From CAVQRC01 sp963715045 (GTDB lineage Bacteria > Planctomycetota > Planctomycetia > Pirellulales > Lacipirellulaceae), in the NCBI GenBank assembly GCA_963715045.1, contig CAVQRC010000001.1, positions 248,001 to 312,000 on the forward strand: a stretch of DNA of 64,000 nucleotides, given 5' to 3'. Shown here one piece after another: positions 55,501 through 64,000 of the stretch. Every line of letters begins with the position of its first letter. Positions within the stretch are counted from its first letter, which is position 1. The translations under genes were made by a program, and so were the position numbers. The notes under the pieces are model-generated. The model saw only the letters and a program-made list of their open reading frames with translations, was not told the DNA's origin and did no database searches.

Positions 55501-57001
55501 GAGCGTCGTGCAGCAGGCTTCGGATCCGGCATACGACGAGCGGATTGCTGAACTGGAAGCAGAACTCACCAGGGCTCAGACGACACTGGAAGCGGCGGCC
55601 GCGAACCGGGTCGACGACGATGGCGACCTCTCCGAAGCACGTGCTGCGTTGGAAGCCGAGCGGCAAAGCTGGGAGGCCGAACGGGCCAGCGAACAACGCA
55701 CCTGGCAGGAACATATCGAGCAACGTACCGAGGAACTCGAGTCCCAACTGGAAGCTGCCCAGCAACGCATCCAGGGCTGGGAAGCGGATCTGCGGCAACG
55801 CGAGCAAACGCTCGAGTTGCGCGAAGCGGAACTGCGAGAAGCTGGCGGAGCTGTCGACACCGTGTCGAGTGGGCTCGCCTCGAATCCGCTCCCCGATGAC
55901 GAAATCGAATCGGATCAGAACGGAACGGATCCCTTTGCAGCGCTGGTTCGACGCGAGTCCGGCGAAGTCGACAGCGGTGCGAGCACCTCCGCCGAACCCG
56001 CGCCGTTTCAGCCGCCCTCATTCATCGAACAGTACGCGAGCATGTTCGAGGATGACCAGACGCCTCCTGTCGACGAAATCCCAACGTCGCCCAAACCGCA
56101 AACGGTGCCCCTCGCGAGTGAGAATGCGGGCCATGACGACGCGGATGCCGACGACGACACTCTCGACGACTACATGTCGCAACTCATGCAGCGGGTGAGC
56201 GGCGGGCCAGCCACGACACCCATTTCGCCGCCCGTCAAACGCACGTCCATTCAACGCGAACAGGACGAGGAGGATCGCGTTGCCGGGGCGATGGATACAG
56301 AACGCTCCACAGTGCCCGTCCAGAGTCTCGAAGAAATCAAGACCACGCCGCGGATCCCGGTCCGCGATGTCAACTTCGCTGCGATGCGGGACCTGGCCAA
56401 CGTCTCTGCCCGCGAGAACATCAGCCAGCACGCGGCCAGCGCCGACAGGATCAATGGACTGGCCACGTTGCTGATCAACTTCACGATCACCGCGTTTGGC
56501 GCGGCTCTCGTGATCATGGCTCCAGCGCTGGTCAGTTACGAGTGTGGCGGCGGTGTCGTCGCGATCCTGATCGGACTCTACCGATCGTTCGTGGCGTTCA
56601 AGCAGGCCAGAAGAGGACAGCCGCGGCGGCTCGACACGTCGGATGCTCAACCCCAGAAGTCTGGTGACAAGAATCCGTCGTCGGATCGCTCGCCCGACGC
56701 TTCAGCGGATACGCCTGACACGTCGCAAGACACGGTCGGCAATGCGGCAAACGCGGTCGTCGACAATTCGCACGACACGGTCGACAATTCGCAAAACACG
56801 GAAGGCAAGACGGCGGAGGCGGTCGATACCTCGAAGGAGACGCCACCCGCCGCCAGGGACGTGCTCCACACGACCGAGGAGTCGCTCGATACGGCGGATC
56901 ACACGCTGGACCCATCCGCTGCAGACGCATCCCAGGAGACGAAACCGGCGGCTGCCGAGGATGAGCCCGGTGGTTCCCTGCCGCAACCACGCGGCGAATG
57001 A
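52585..57001 (+). CDS. Giant FHA-domain / coiled-coil membrane protein, one frameshift
   Basis: About 1471 residues once a one-base insertion near 53840 (SALHRA|QLEDLKQGEH) is corrected. Residues about 20-110 are FHA-like (LTGPDAGQIVRVDSPKCSIGS; LNGKPFEHAILNLGDQLTIG), which would bind phosphothreonine. A coiled coil of more than 900 residues follows, with an in-frame 64-residue repeat present five and a third times. The acidic region at about 1100-1210 precedes two hydrophobic segments (about 1290-1340: LATLLINFTITAFGAALVIM; VVAILIGLYRSFVAF), then a Ser/Asp/Thr-rich tail with SQDT/NSHDT-type short repeats. A plausible role is a phospho-dependent scaffold at the membrane; no homologue of known function is recognised. 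Confidence 0.75.
54239..55258 (+). repeat. Tandem 192-bp repeat (64 codons), five full units plus partial
   Basis: Units begin at 54239, 54431, 54623, 54815, 55007 and 55199 (the last partial), each exactly 192 bp. Each encodes RETELAAQRERVETLEQEL then ARRDEQVAGDLATRDAELSE, LREQLAMAQAELDARGSELS and EESAR. Variation is confined to a few positions (QLAMAQ/QLAAAQ/QLAVAQ; DEQV/DEQM), so the units are recent duplicates. The 64-residue period keeps the frame and the coiled-coil composition. Confidence 0.95.
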
Positions 57002-57104
57002 AGCCGAGCCTTGTGAAACGCAGGTTGCACAACCTGTTAACGGCCGTCACTCACTCCGGCAAAGGCGTGCTGCAGACACGATCCGCAGCCGCGTCACAGC
57101 GGTG

Positions 57105-57791
57105 CTAAGTCCGGCGCTCGGCGCCGAACCACTCGATGTGCCTCCGCGGGCAGAAGCAATACCCCTGCTGCACGCAATAGTCGGCCAGCCATGAGCTTCG
57201 CTGATCCAGCTCGGGCAACTCGGTTCCCTGCGGCATCAGCCAGACTCGTGCCGGATCGACGCCCGGAAGCTGCGCGAGATAGCGTTCCACGTCGGGAAGA
57301 TCTTCTGGCCTGTCGATCACGAACTTGAGTTGGTACTCGTACTCTTCGACGAGTCGCCGCACGACCTCCGGCCGCTCGCGATCCCGTTCGTGCCGCGCCG
57401 TCCACCGCGGGTCGACATGGTCGTGTGGAGTCGAATTCGCGAGCTTCGGGCTGATCGACATCAGGTCGCACGCAATCGGCAGATAGAGGGTGCCTGCCGT
57501 TTCGACGGTGACGTGCAGATCGGCGTCCGAAAGTTTTTGCGAAAGCGGAATCAGTTCCGCGAACAACATCGGCTCGCCTCCGGTGAGGACGATGTGCCGA
57601 CAGTCGAAGTGCCGCGACTGGGCGAAAATCTCATCGATCGATAAGTCGCGGCCCTCGGGATGCCACGACGCATGGGGGGTGTCGCAGAACCAGCAGCGGA
57701 GGTTGCAACCGCTCGCGCGAACGAACACGCTCCTGGTTCCGGTCAGCGTGCCTTCCCCCTGGATCGATAGGTAGATTTCCGCGATCTGCAT
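57105..57791 (-). CDS. queE: 7-carboxy-7-deazaguanine synthase
   Basis: A 228-residue radical SAM enzyme that contracts 6-carboxytetrahydropterin to 7-carboxy-7-deazaguanine on the way to queuosine. The iron-sulfur ligands are Cys29, Cys33 and Cys36 (SGCNLRCWFCD), LTGGEPML binds S-adenosylmethionine, and the N-terminus IAEIYLSIQGEGTLTGTRSV is diagnostic for QueE. It forms a cluster with queC (same strand, 78 bp apart) and queF (opposite strand). Confidence 0.95.
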   Translation of the reverse strand: MQIAEIYLSIQGEGTLTGTRSVFVRASGCNLRCWFCDTPHASWHPEGRDLSIDEIFAQSRHFDCRHIVLTGGEPMLFAELIPLSQKLSDADLHVTVETAGTLYLPIACDLMSISPKLANSTPHDHVDPRWTARHERDRERPEVVRRLVEEYEYQLKFVIDRPEDLPDVERYLAQLPGVDPARVWLMPQGTELPELDQRSSWLADYCVQQGYCFCPRRHIEWFGAERRT

Positions 57792-57869
57792 GGAGTCAAG
57801 GGGCGGGGATGGTGTGAGTTGAGGGTTGAGATTTGTGGGTCATTACGTGCAGGCGTCCGCGCACGCATC

Positions 57870-58634
57870 TCACAGTCCAGGACTCTGACCCCTGACTCCC
57901 GACCCCTGACCCCTGATCTCGCCCTCAATCAACGGGTCCCTGGAGCCGGCGGCGGCGAAGCCTTGTTGGCGGAGTTGGCAGGCGTCGCATTCTCGGCATG
58001 GGCGACCGTCTTCGTGCGGTGCGTAGCACGTGTGGGTCTGGCTGTAGTCGACTCCCAGGGCCATGCCGCGGGCAATGATCTCGGCCTTGGTCATGGCGAT
58101 CAGCGGGGCGTGGATTTTGAAATGCAGGGAGCCTTCGACACCCGCCTTGGTGGCCAGGTTGGCGAGTTGTTCGAAGGCGTCAATGAACTCTGGGCGGCAG
58201 TCGGGGTATCCGCTGTAGTCGAGTGCGTTGACACCAATGAACAGATCGGCCGCGGCGATCACTTCGGCGTAGCCGAGGGCCATGGCGAGCATCAGCGTAT
58301 TGCGGGCGGGGACATACGTGATCGGGATCCCATTTGCGATCTCCTCACCGCTGCGGGACTTGGGGACGTCGATCGAATCGGTCAAGGCACTTCCGCCCAG
58401 GGCGCCGAGATCGACGCGCAGTACGCGATGTTCTGTCACGTTGAGCGTTCGCGCGACGCGGCGGGCAGCCTCGAGTTCGAACCGATGACGCTGACCGTAG
58501 TCCAACGTCAAGGCGTGGACCGCGAAACCCTCGTGGGCCGCAATCGCCGCCGTCGTGGTCGAGTCGAGCCCCCCGGACAGCAGGACCACTGCCGGCTGGT
58601 CCTCGCCCAGGGGGCGTTGCTTCACACTCGTCAT
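57870..58634 (-). CDS. queC: 7-cyano-7-deazaguanine synthase
   Basis: A 254-residue PP-loop ATPase converting 7-carboxy- to 7-cyano-7-deazaguanine (preQ0). The PP-loop is LSGGLDSTT (20-28), followed by VHALTLDYGQRHRFEL; the zinc-binding cysteines are in THTCYAPHEDGRPCRECDAC near the C-terminus. ATG 58634 follows AGGAG. The last 16 or so residues (EIRGQGSGVRGQSPGL) are coded by a simple GACCCCTGA-type repeat at 57885-57918 and are not part of the usual family. Confidence 0.95.
   Translation of the reverse strand: MTSVKQRPLGEDQPAVVLLSGGLDSTTTAAIAAHEGFAVHALTLDYGQRHRFELEAARRVARTLNVTEHRVLRVDLGALGGSALTDSIDVPKSRSGEEIANGIPITYVPARNTLMLAMALGYAEVIAAADLFIGVNALDYSGYPDCRPEFIDAFEQLANLATKAGVEGSLHFKIHAPLIAMTKAEIIARGMALGVDYSQTHTCYAPHEDGRPCRECDACQLRQQGFAAAGSRDPLIEGEIRGQGSGVRGQSPGL
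57885..57918 (-). repeat. Simple GACCCCTGA repeat at the queC stop
   Basis: On the + strand this reads CTGACCCCTGACTCCCGACC and CCTGACCCCTGATC, near-tandem copies that form the C-terminal codons of queC on the minus strand and continue as intergenic low complexity toward queE. Confidence 0.6.
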
Positions 58635-58789
58635 GCTCACAGCTCCTGAGTGAATACCAGCCCGAATCGAGCCCGTCGGTGCCACATCGCAGCCCGGACC
58701 GCAAAAAAAACCGCTGCTCCCCTTGCCGAACCATGCCCCGGCCCGTTTCATAATGACAAACCGCCGCCGCCGCTAACAGGAGCTACCGG

Positions 58790-59149
58790 GTGACCGAGTT
58801 TCGAGACGAGCTGGATACCTTCGACAATCAGTTTCCCCAACGGGACTATCGGATCGAGATTCGCTGTCCGGAATTCACCTCGGTATGTCCGCAGACCGGC
58901 CAGCCCGATTTCGGCGTGCTCACCATTCACTACGTGCCGCATGCGAGATGCGTCGAGCTCAAGAGCCTGAAACTCTATTTGCAGCGGTTTCGCAACGAGG
59001 GCATCTTCTACGAGAATGTCACCAACCAGATCCTCGACGATCTGGTCGCCGTGCTCGAACCGCGATACATCCGTCTGGAAGCTGCCTTCACCCCGCGAGG
59101 AGGCATCTCGTCCACGATTCTCGCCGAATACCGTCGCGAGTCACCTTGA
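58790..59149 (+). CDS. queF: NADPH-dependent 7-cyano-7-deazaguanine reductase
   Basis: A 119-residue unimodular (type I) QueF that reduces preQ0 to preQ1. Cys33 and Asp40 of SVCPQTGQPDFG form the active site; ELKSLKLYLQRFRNEGIF is the NADPH-binding signature. GTG 58790 follows AGGAG. Divergently adjacent to queC, completing the de novo preQ1 pathway except QueD and FolE. Confidence 0.95.
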   Translation: MTEFRDELDTFDNQFPQRDYRIEIRCPEFTSVCPQTGQPDFGVLTIHYVPHARCVELKSLKLYLQRFRNEGIFYENVTNQILDDLVAVLEPRYIRLEAAFTPRGGISSTILAEYRRESP

Positions 59150-59214
59150 TCCTCATGGTTCCCGTCTGAGCACCTCCCCCCCGCCTGCTGTCTCTCCAGG
59201 AATTGATCTCCGCC

Positions 59215-60228
59215 ATGTCCCAATTGCCCAGCGTGATTCTCTCTGCGTTCGCCGACGAAGCGGCCGCGAGCAAGTCGGTCGTCGAACAGTTCAACGCACT
59301 CGCCGCGATCGGCCTGCAGTACTACAGCGTGCGATTCGTCGATCTGGGACACGGAGTAAAGAACGTCATGAAGCTCACCAAGACCGAGGTGAGCGAATTG
59401 CGGCACCTCCAATCCGCGTTCGGGATGAACGTCGCGACACTGGGATCGCCGATTGGGAAAGTCAAGCTTCGGAACACGAACGATGGAACCAAGAACCAGT
59501 TCGTGCCGTTCCAGAAATACCTCGGCAAAGAGGTCCGCCGTGCCTGCGAACTGGCCCACGCCCTCGAGACCAAGCTGATCCGCGGCTTTTCGTTCTATCA
59601 TCCGCGGGGAAGCGATCCGCACGAGCACCTCAGCCAGGCGGCTGACCAGCTCGGTCAAATCGCCGAAGTCTGCCATCGCGAAGACCTCACATTCGGGCTG
59701 GAAGTCGAAGCCAATCTCGTGGGGCAGAATGGGCAATTAATGGCCGAGTTGCACCGCCAGGTGAATCATCCGGCGATGGTCACGATCTTCGACGGCGGCA
59801 ATCTCGTTTCGCAAGGTTTTCCCCCAGAGGACGTGTACGCCCAGTATCAGGCGATGAAGCCGAGTCTGGGCTGGATGCATATCAAAGACTACCGTCTGCC
59901 TGCGGATCAGCGTCCGGGCGAGCCGATCGAGGAAGGGGCCTTGAAGCACTTCGTTCCCGCCGACGCGGGCGACACGGGTCACGAGCGAATCCTGCGTGAC
60001 TTCGCTGAAGTGATCCCGCGGCTGGAACGCAAGCTCAGCCGCCGAGGGATTCCGGGCGTGGTGCTCGACCTCGAACCCCACGTGAAAGGGGGCGGCCAGT
60101 TTGGTGGCTTCAGCGGCCCTGACGGGATGGGCGTCGCGTTGCGGAGCCTGCTTCGCGTGCTCGACTACGTCGGGATCGACTACCATCTCCGCGACTTCGC
60201 GGACGTCTGCGATGAACGCGGGTTCTAG
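59215..60228 (+). CDS. Sugar phosphate isomerase/epimerase family (TIM barrel)
   Basis: A 337-residue protein of the xylose isomerase-like barrel family. LSAFADEAAASKSVVEQFNA is the first strand-helix unit, LGLEVEAN... region is FGLEVEANLVGQNGQLMAEL, GWMHIKDYRLP carries the metal-binding histidine and VVLDLEPHVKGGGQFGGFSG a late conserved strand. Acidic/histidine metal ligands are consistent with the family. Substrate unknown. Confidence 0.8.
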   Translation: MSQLPSVILSAFADEAAASKSVVEQFNALAAIGLQYYSVRFVDLGHGVKNVMKLTKTEVSELRHLQSAFGMNVATLGSPIGKVKLRNTNDGTKNQFVPFQKYLGKEVRRACELAHALETKLIRGFSFYHPRGSDPHEHLSQAADQLGQIAEVCHREDLTFGLEVEANLVGQNGQLMAELHRQVNHPAMVTIFDGGNLVSQGFPPEDVYAQYQAMKPSLGWMHIKDYRLPADQRPGEPIEEGALKHFVPADAGDTGHERILRDFAEVIPRLERKLSRRGIPGVVLDLEPHVKGGGQFGGFSGPDGMGVALRSLLRVLDYVGIDYHLRDFADVCDERGF

Positions 60229-60249
60229 TGCCTGGTCGCCAGGGAAGGG

Positions 60250-60600
60250 CTACCCGAGCAGAGTCGTGATTTCGTCGACCGCGGTGCGGAGTGAGCGGAC
60301 GGCCATGCGGAAGTTCATGTGGGCGGAGACGTCGGGCTGTATCTCCTCGAACCATTCGGTCGCCTTCCGCAGCCGGGGCAGTTTCTTGCGGGCGACTTTC
60401 AGATAGGTTTCGGCGTCCTGGGCCTCATAGCTGGGCCCCAGCGCGAGCATGTAGTCGTACAGTCCACGGTGGACGTCGGCCAGATCGTCCTCCTCCTCGG
60501 CTTCCTCGGAGTGTTTGAGAAATGTCCGCACGACCCACACGTGACTCAGCAGAGAGTCGATGCGTCGCATGGTCTTTAGCCTGACTGGATCGTCTGACAT
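60250..60600 (-). CDS. Conserved-looking hypothetical protein
   Basis: A 116-residue, all-helical acidic protein (LKTMRRIDSLLSHVWVVRTF; KHSEEAEEEDDLADVHRGLY; SYEAQDAETYLKVARKKLPR) with no signal peptide or membrane segment. Codon use is like the neighbours. It lies between two genes on opposite strands, 22 bp from the isomerase stop. No family recognised. Confidence 0.72.
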   Translation of the reverse strand: MSDDPVRLKTMRRIDSLLSHVWVVRTFLKHSEEAEEEDDLADVHRGLYDYMLALGPSYEAQDAETYLKVARKKLPRLRKATEWFEEIQPDVSAHMNFRMAVRSLRTAVDEITTLLG

Positions 60601-60687
60601 CGATGAGATTGGAAGCCGCTGCGAAGCGTGTCTCTACTACCTTGTTTCTCGGCCGTGGGAGGCCTGAAACCGGTTTTGAAACGCGCT

Positions 60688-61806
60688 CTAGGTTTCGTCG
60701 CGGACCGCGTCGTTCGCGCCCAAGGCGGCGACACCGTCGGTCCGGTGCTCGGCTGCGGCGGACGGCAGGTGGCGATCTGCGGCTGGGGAGTCCGTAGGAC
60801 CAGGCCGTGGTGGTGAATCCTTGACGGCGGACTTCGCCGGCTTGCCCTGTGGCGGACCCTTGGGGGCGAACACGAGCACGATCGCCGCCCCGGCAATGAC
60901 CAGGATCAGGCCCGACCAGAAAAACGGATGGACGTTGTCGGTTCCGCGACCCCACATCGCAATGAACGTGTTGACGACAGGCGCTCCGCCGAACACGAGC
61001 GGCATTACGTACACGGGTTTGCCACCGAAATTGAACGCCATGATGATTCCCAACGCACCTACGGCTCCTGCCGCACCTGCGCCGAGACTCAACAGCGTTC
61101 CCGAAAACGTATACGTGCTCGTCTCGTCGAGCACCGTGAACAACAGCACGTAGGGGATGACCACGGCGATCAGAAAGTAGGAAATGCCGACACACAGCAG
61201 GGGGCGAAGTCGGCTGTTCATCATGGCGGCCTGACCCTTGTGAAGTGTCGGTCCGTAGCAGCCCCAGGCGAGGATCGTCGTGATCACGAATGCGATCCGC
61301 CACACGAAGTCGGTCAATGTCGAATTGACGGCTTCCTGCCCGACCGGGCCGGGTTTGTTGAGCAACACGACGACAGCACCCAGGGTGACCATGATCAGAC
61401 CGGCGATGAACACCGGGCCAATCTCCTTGATCTTTCGCGCCATGACGATCGTGAGAAAGGCGTTGACTACGGGAGCTCCGCCGAATACCAGCGGCATCAC
61501 GAATACAGGCCGCCCCCCGAATTTGAAGGCCAGCAGAATCCCCAGCGCGCCGATCGCTCCCACGGCCCCGGCCACCAGACTCCACATGGCGCCGGTGAAC
61601 GTCCACGTACCCTGTTCTCCGCGGAGTCTCAACAGAATCAGCGGTACGACAACACCAATCGCAAAGTAGGCGAGTCCCACGCACACGAAGGGGCGGAGAT
61701 ACGCATGCTCACCCATCCGCATGCTGCCGTTGTGGAGCACGGGACCGTACGCTCCCCAGCAGAAAACGGTGATTCCGAATGAAGCAAGGATCAGCAGGGT
61801 TCGCAT
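60688..61806 (-). CDS. Internally duplicated 10-helix membrane protein (DMT-like)
   Basis: A 372-residue membrane protein formed of two similar halves: TVFCWGAYGPVLHNGSMRMG...RPFVCVGLAYFAIGVVVPLI in the first and AWGCYGPTLHKGQAAMMNSR...RPLLCVGISYFLIAVVIPYV in the second, each ending with ALGILLAFKFGGRPVFVMPL / ALGIIMAFNFGGKPVYVMPL and VFGGAPVVN. About five helices per half. The C-terminal 45 residues are proline-rich and hydrophilic. This is the inverted- or tandem-repeat plan of drug/metabolite transporter relatives; substrate unknown. Confidence 0.77.
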   Translation of the reverse strand: MRTLLILASFGITVFCWGAYGPVLHNGSMRMGEHAYLRPFVCVGLAYFAIGVVVPLILLRLRGEQGTWTFTGAMWSLVAGAVGAIGALGILLAFKFGGRPVFVMPLVFGGAPVVNAFLTIVMARKIKEIGPVFIAGLIMVTLGAVVVLLNKPGPVGQEAVNSTLTDFVWRIAFVITTILAWGCYGPTLHKGQAAMMNSRLRPLLCVGISYFLIAVVIPYVLLFTVLDETSTYTFSGTLLSLGAGAAGAVGALGIIMAFNFGGKPVYVMPLVFGGAPVVNTFIAMWGRGTDNVHPFFWSGLILVIAGAAIVLVFAPKGPPQGKPAKSAVKDSPPRPGPTDSPAADRHLPSAAAEHRTDGVAALGANDAVRDET

Positions 61807-62074
61807 GGGCCGGTCGTCGTTTTCCCTGGAGCCCCCGGCTTCGCCGGGGGATGCGGTGGAAGCACCCGTTCACGTTCGTGGTGCTGAGCGACGGCAGTGT
61901 ACCACTCGTTCCAATGATGGGGATAGCGGGGCGCGGTCCCGTTCCTCACCAGAACGCGTCAACGGTTCAAGATGCAAACTGGCTGTACCGTAGAGTGACT
62001 ACGCCCGAAACACCTCGGGCTTGTCGCCGGTCGTCACTGATGCGACGTACGGTTGCCGCGTGTTGGGTGACGTC

Positions 62075-64000
62075 TCAATCGCCCGCCAACGCCGTGGCAA
62101 TGGTTTGCCGAAGCACGATGCGAACCGCCCATAGACCGGCGATGGCCCCGAACACGGCCACGGCGATCAGCAACAGCCCGATCGCCAGCCACGGGATCGA
62201 GGCCTCGGCGAGCAGCCAGTGCGGAACCACGGCCACCGCCGCCGCCGCGACGCCCAGCGCCAGCCCGCCCAGCAGCAGTGTCAGGTTCTCCAGGAACACC
62301 AGGGTCGTGAGCCGGCGGCGGCTGAATCCTGTCGCCCGCATCAAGGCCATCTCCTGGCGTCGTTCCAGCACGCTTCGTACCTGCACGGCAGCCAGTCCTA
62401 ACGTCCCCAGCAGCAGCCCCAGCCCGCCAAGCGTCTGAAACGTAAAAATGTAGGTGTTCTGAACATTCAACAGTTCCCGCAAGCGAACCGCGGTCGGCGT
62501 CACATCCATCCCGTAATCGGCCAGCGTGGTCTCGAGAATGGCGGTGACCTCTTGGAGCGACGTCGGGCAATCGCTCGTGTCGATCAAGAAGTACTGATAA
62601 CCACTGCGGTCCGGATAGATCCGCTCGAAGTCGGCGGCAGGAACGATCAGCATTCCTTGCAGCACGCTGTTCTTGAGCAACCCCGAGACCCGGCCGTTCG
62701 CGGCCGCATCCCCCGGCAGCGCGAGTTCAGTGCCGACGCCGCTGAGCTTCAGAGAGTAGGTTGCCGTATTGGCGTCAATGGCCACGGGGATCGGGGAGGA
62801 ATCTGCCGGAGTCAGTACATGGGTCCAGGTCGAGCTACCTTCCGGGACCGCAGTCCGCGTCGCGGCCCAGGCGAAGCGATTGTGTTGCGGCAGCTCGAGT
62901 GGTCCCCCGAGCACCGTGGGGGCGGAGGTTTGATAGAGATTCAGGCAACTTGCATCTTCGCCTTCCCGCACGCGAAACGAAACGATACGCACTCCCCGCA
63001 AACGATCGATGGCGTCGTCTGAGAAGCCGATATCCACCTGTCCAGCGACATCTTGCAGCGATTGGATCACGGGCAATTCCGTCTCGGCCAGGAGTTCGAA
63101 GTTGCCGGTTCCCTCATCGGTGTCCGCGATTCGAAACGCGCTCAGGGCCACGATCAGGAAGGTGGCGGCGGCGACCAGGCCGAGCGTCAGCACGCTTCTT
63201 CCCGGTTTACGGGCGGCGTTTTGCGTGGCCAGCCGCAGGAGCGACCAGCGACCTTGAGCCTCGTCGCGGCGGGTCGCGCGGCACCACCGCCAGGCAGCGG
63301 TCAGGCCGGCCACCAATGCCAGGCTTCCCGCTGCGAAGAACGTCAGTGCCTGTGTATCGCCGCTGAGTCGGGCCGCCGCGAACGCAGTTGCCACAGCAGC
63401 CGCGGCCGATCCCCACATGGTCCAGGCCGACCAGCGGCCGGACGCTCCGGTCGCCGGATCATCCGCTACCCGGCCTGCCAGCAGGCGTCGCGGGTCGGTC
63501 CGCGCAGCCTGGCGTACAGCCCCGTAGATGGCCAGCTGCGATACCAGCACGCCGATGATCCAGCCACCGATGAGCCCCGTCGGCGTGACGTGCAGCCGCA
63601 GAAAGGGGGTGCCGATCGCAGCCACCCACAGTGTGGTCAGGCCCCAGAGCATCAGCCCTGCGTAGCCGATCCCCCCGATCGCCCCGATCAGGCCACCCAC
63701 CGCGGCAACCCGGAACCCTTCGCTGGCCAACCGCCGCGTGAGCCGCCGCCGGCTCATGCCCACGGCGATCAGCAGGCCCACTTCCTTGCTGCGATTTTCG
63801 ACATCCAGGCGAAACAACAGCAGAATCAGCGAAGTCGCGGCCACGATCAAGAACAGGCTGAAGCCGATGAACAGCCCCTCGAAAGGCGTCGTTCCCGTCG
63901 CGGCAGCCAGTCCGAGTTGCTTTACGGGGAGAATCGCGATGCCCACATCTTTGGCGGTGAGTTGGCGGCGAAATCGACCGGTAACTTCGGCGAGGGTCGC
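62075..64000 (-). CDS. FtsX-like ABC transporter permease, N-terminal part outside window
   Basis: The frame runs open to the right edge, so the start is outside; 642 codons including stop are visible. It shows the FtsX/MacB-type plan: a block of three to four helices (FIGFSLFLIVAATSLILLLF ... GGLIGAIGGIGYAGLMLWG), later helices, a large soluble loop and a C-terminal FtsX domain (TLGGLGLLLGTLGLAAVQV; GFSRRRLTTLVFLENLTLLL). MSRRRL and FSRRRL motifs after helices are typical. It would act with a separate ATPase in export of lipoproteins, lipids or small molecules; the ATPase is probably upstream, outside the window. Confidence 0.82.
   Translation of the reverse strand, partial: ATLAEVTGRFRRQLTAKDVGIAILPVKQLGLAAATGTTPFEGLFIGFSLFLIVAATSLILLLFRLDVENRSKEVGLLIAVGMSRRRLTRRLASEGFRVAAVGGLIGAIGGIGYAGLMLWGLTTLWVAAIGTPFLRLHVTPTGLIGGWIIGVLVSQLAIYGAVRQAARTDPRRLLAGRVADDPATGASGRWSAWTMWGSAAAAVATAFAAARLSGDTQALTFFAAGSLALVAGLTAAWRWCRATRRDEAQGRWSLLRLATQNAARKPGRSVLTLGLVAAATFLIVALSAFRIADTDEGTGNFELLAETELPVIQSLQDVAGQVDIGFSDDAIDRLRGVRIVSFRVREGEDASCLNLYQTSAPTVLGGPLELPQHNRFAWAATRTAVPEGSSTWTHVLTPADSSPIPVAIDANTATYSLKLSGVGTELALPGDAAANGRVSGLLKNSVLQGMLIVPAADFERIYPDRSGYQYFLIDTSDCPTSLQEVTAILETTLADYGMDVTPTAVRLRELLNVQNTYIFTFQTLGGLGLLLGTLGLAAVQVRSVLERRQEMALMRATGFSRRRLTTLVFLENLTLLLGGLALGVAAAAVAVVPHWLLAEASIPWLAIGLLLIAVAVFGAIAGLWAVRIVLRQTIATALAGD

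Noticed and set aside
1..64000. tRNA or rRNA genes
   Set aside because: No T-arm (GGTTCGAATC-type) or 16S/23S-like sequences were noticed in the intergenic regions, though a covariance search would be needed to exclude them.

Overview
The window looks like a GC-rich planctomycete chromosome segment (class Planctomycetia; finer placement is not possible from sequence alone). The signs are several PEP-CTERM sorted proteins, trypsin-like/PDZ exported proteins, an ECF-type sigma factor paired with a Ser/Thr kinase carrying TPR-like repeats, a VWA protein with one membrane segment, an FHA/coiled-coil giant protein and many lineage-typical hypothetical proteins. No rRNA, tRNA or CRISPR array was found by eye.

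Layout. 1-4 kb: end of an LptF/G-like permease, then a two-component system (membrane histidine kinase plus sigma-54 response regulator). 4.2-8.3 kb: an accessory island with three integron attC sites delimiting gene cassettes (PIN toxin + antitoxin; exported HAD phosphatase; PIN toxin with a nonsense codon + antitoxin), a MITE-like element, and on the right a second, truncated copy of the 3' part of the sigma-54 regulator fused to foreign sequence. The island therefore sits between 655-bp direct repeats. 8.8-14.2 kb: a stress cluster (ArsR-type regulator, universal stress proteins, a heavily frameshifted type II P-type ATPase). 14.4-20.3 kb: LexA, an active-looking trypsin/PDZ protein, a catalytically dead relative with the PDZ nested inside the protease fold, and a VWA protein. 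20.4-22.9 kb: tandem PEP-CTERM modules. 23.1-26.8 kb: frameshifted kinase and its sigma factor. 27-36 kb: an export operon (degenerate ABC transporter, HlyD-like adaptor, TolC-like outer membrane lipoprotein, exported hypothetical) preceded by an NhaR-like regulator and a PLP enzyme. 36.5-51.9 kb: mostly housekeeping and exported genes (dockerin-like PEP-CTERM protein, proB, cytochrome P450, hydrolase, purF, trmB, FabZ-like dehydratase, a 32-residue basic protein, RND transporter, trpD, nucleoside hydrolase, HtrA, DksA-like). 52.5-57 kb: FHA/coiled-coil protein with an in-frame 192-bp tandem repeat. 57.1-59.2 kb: queE, queC, queF (queuosine/7-deazaguanine). 59.2-64 kb: TIM-barrel isomerase, hypotheticals, a duplicated membrane protein, and an FtsX-like permease cut by the window edge.

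A striking general property is the number of genes broken by one-base indels: single breaks in a universal stress protein, the dead protease, a PEP-CTERM module, the sigma factor, an exported hypothetical, the TolC-like protein, trmB and the FHA protein, and many breaks in the P-type ATPase and the kinase. Conserved motifs survive on both sides of each break. Either the sequence carries indel errors or decay is very recent; this should be resolved before individual pseudogenes are interpreted. Interspersed inverted repeats (a CACAGAG family and a TGACTAA family) occupy several intergenic gaps.
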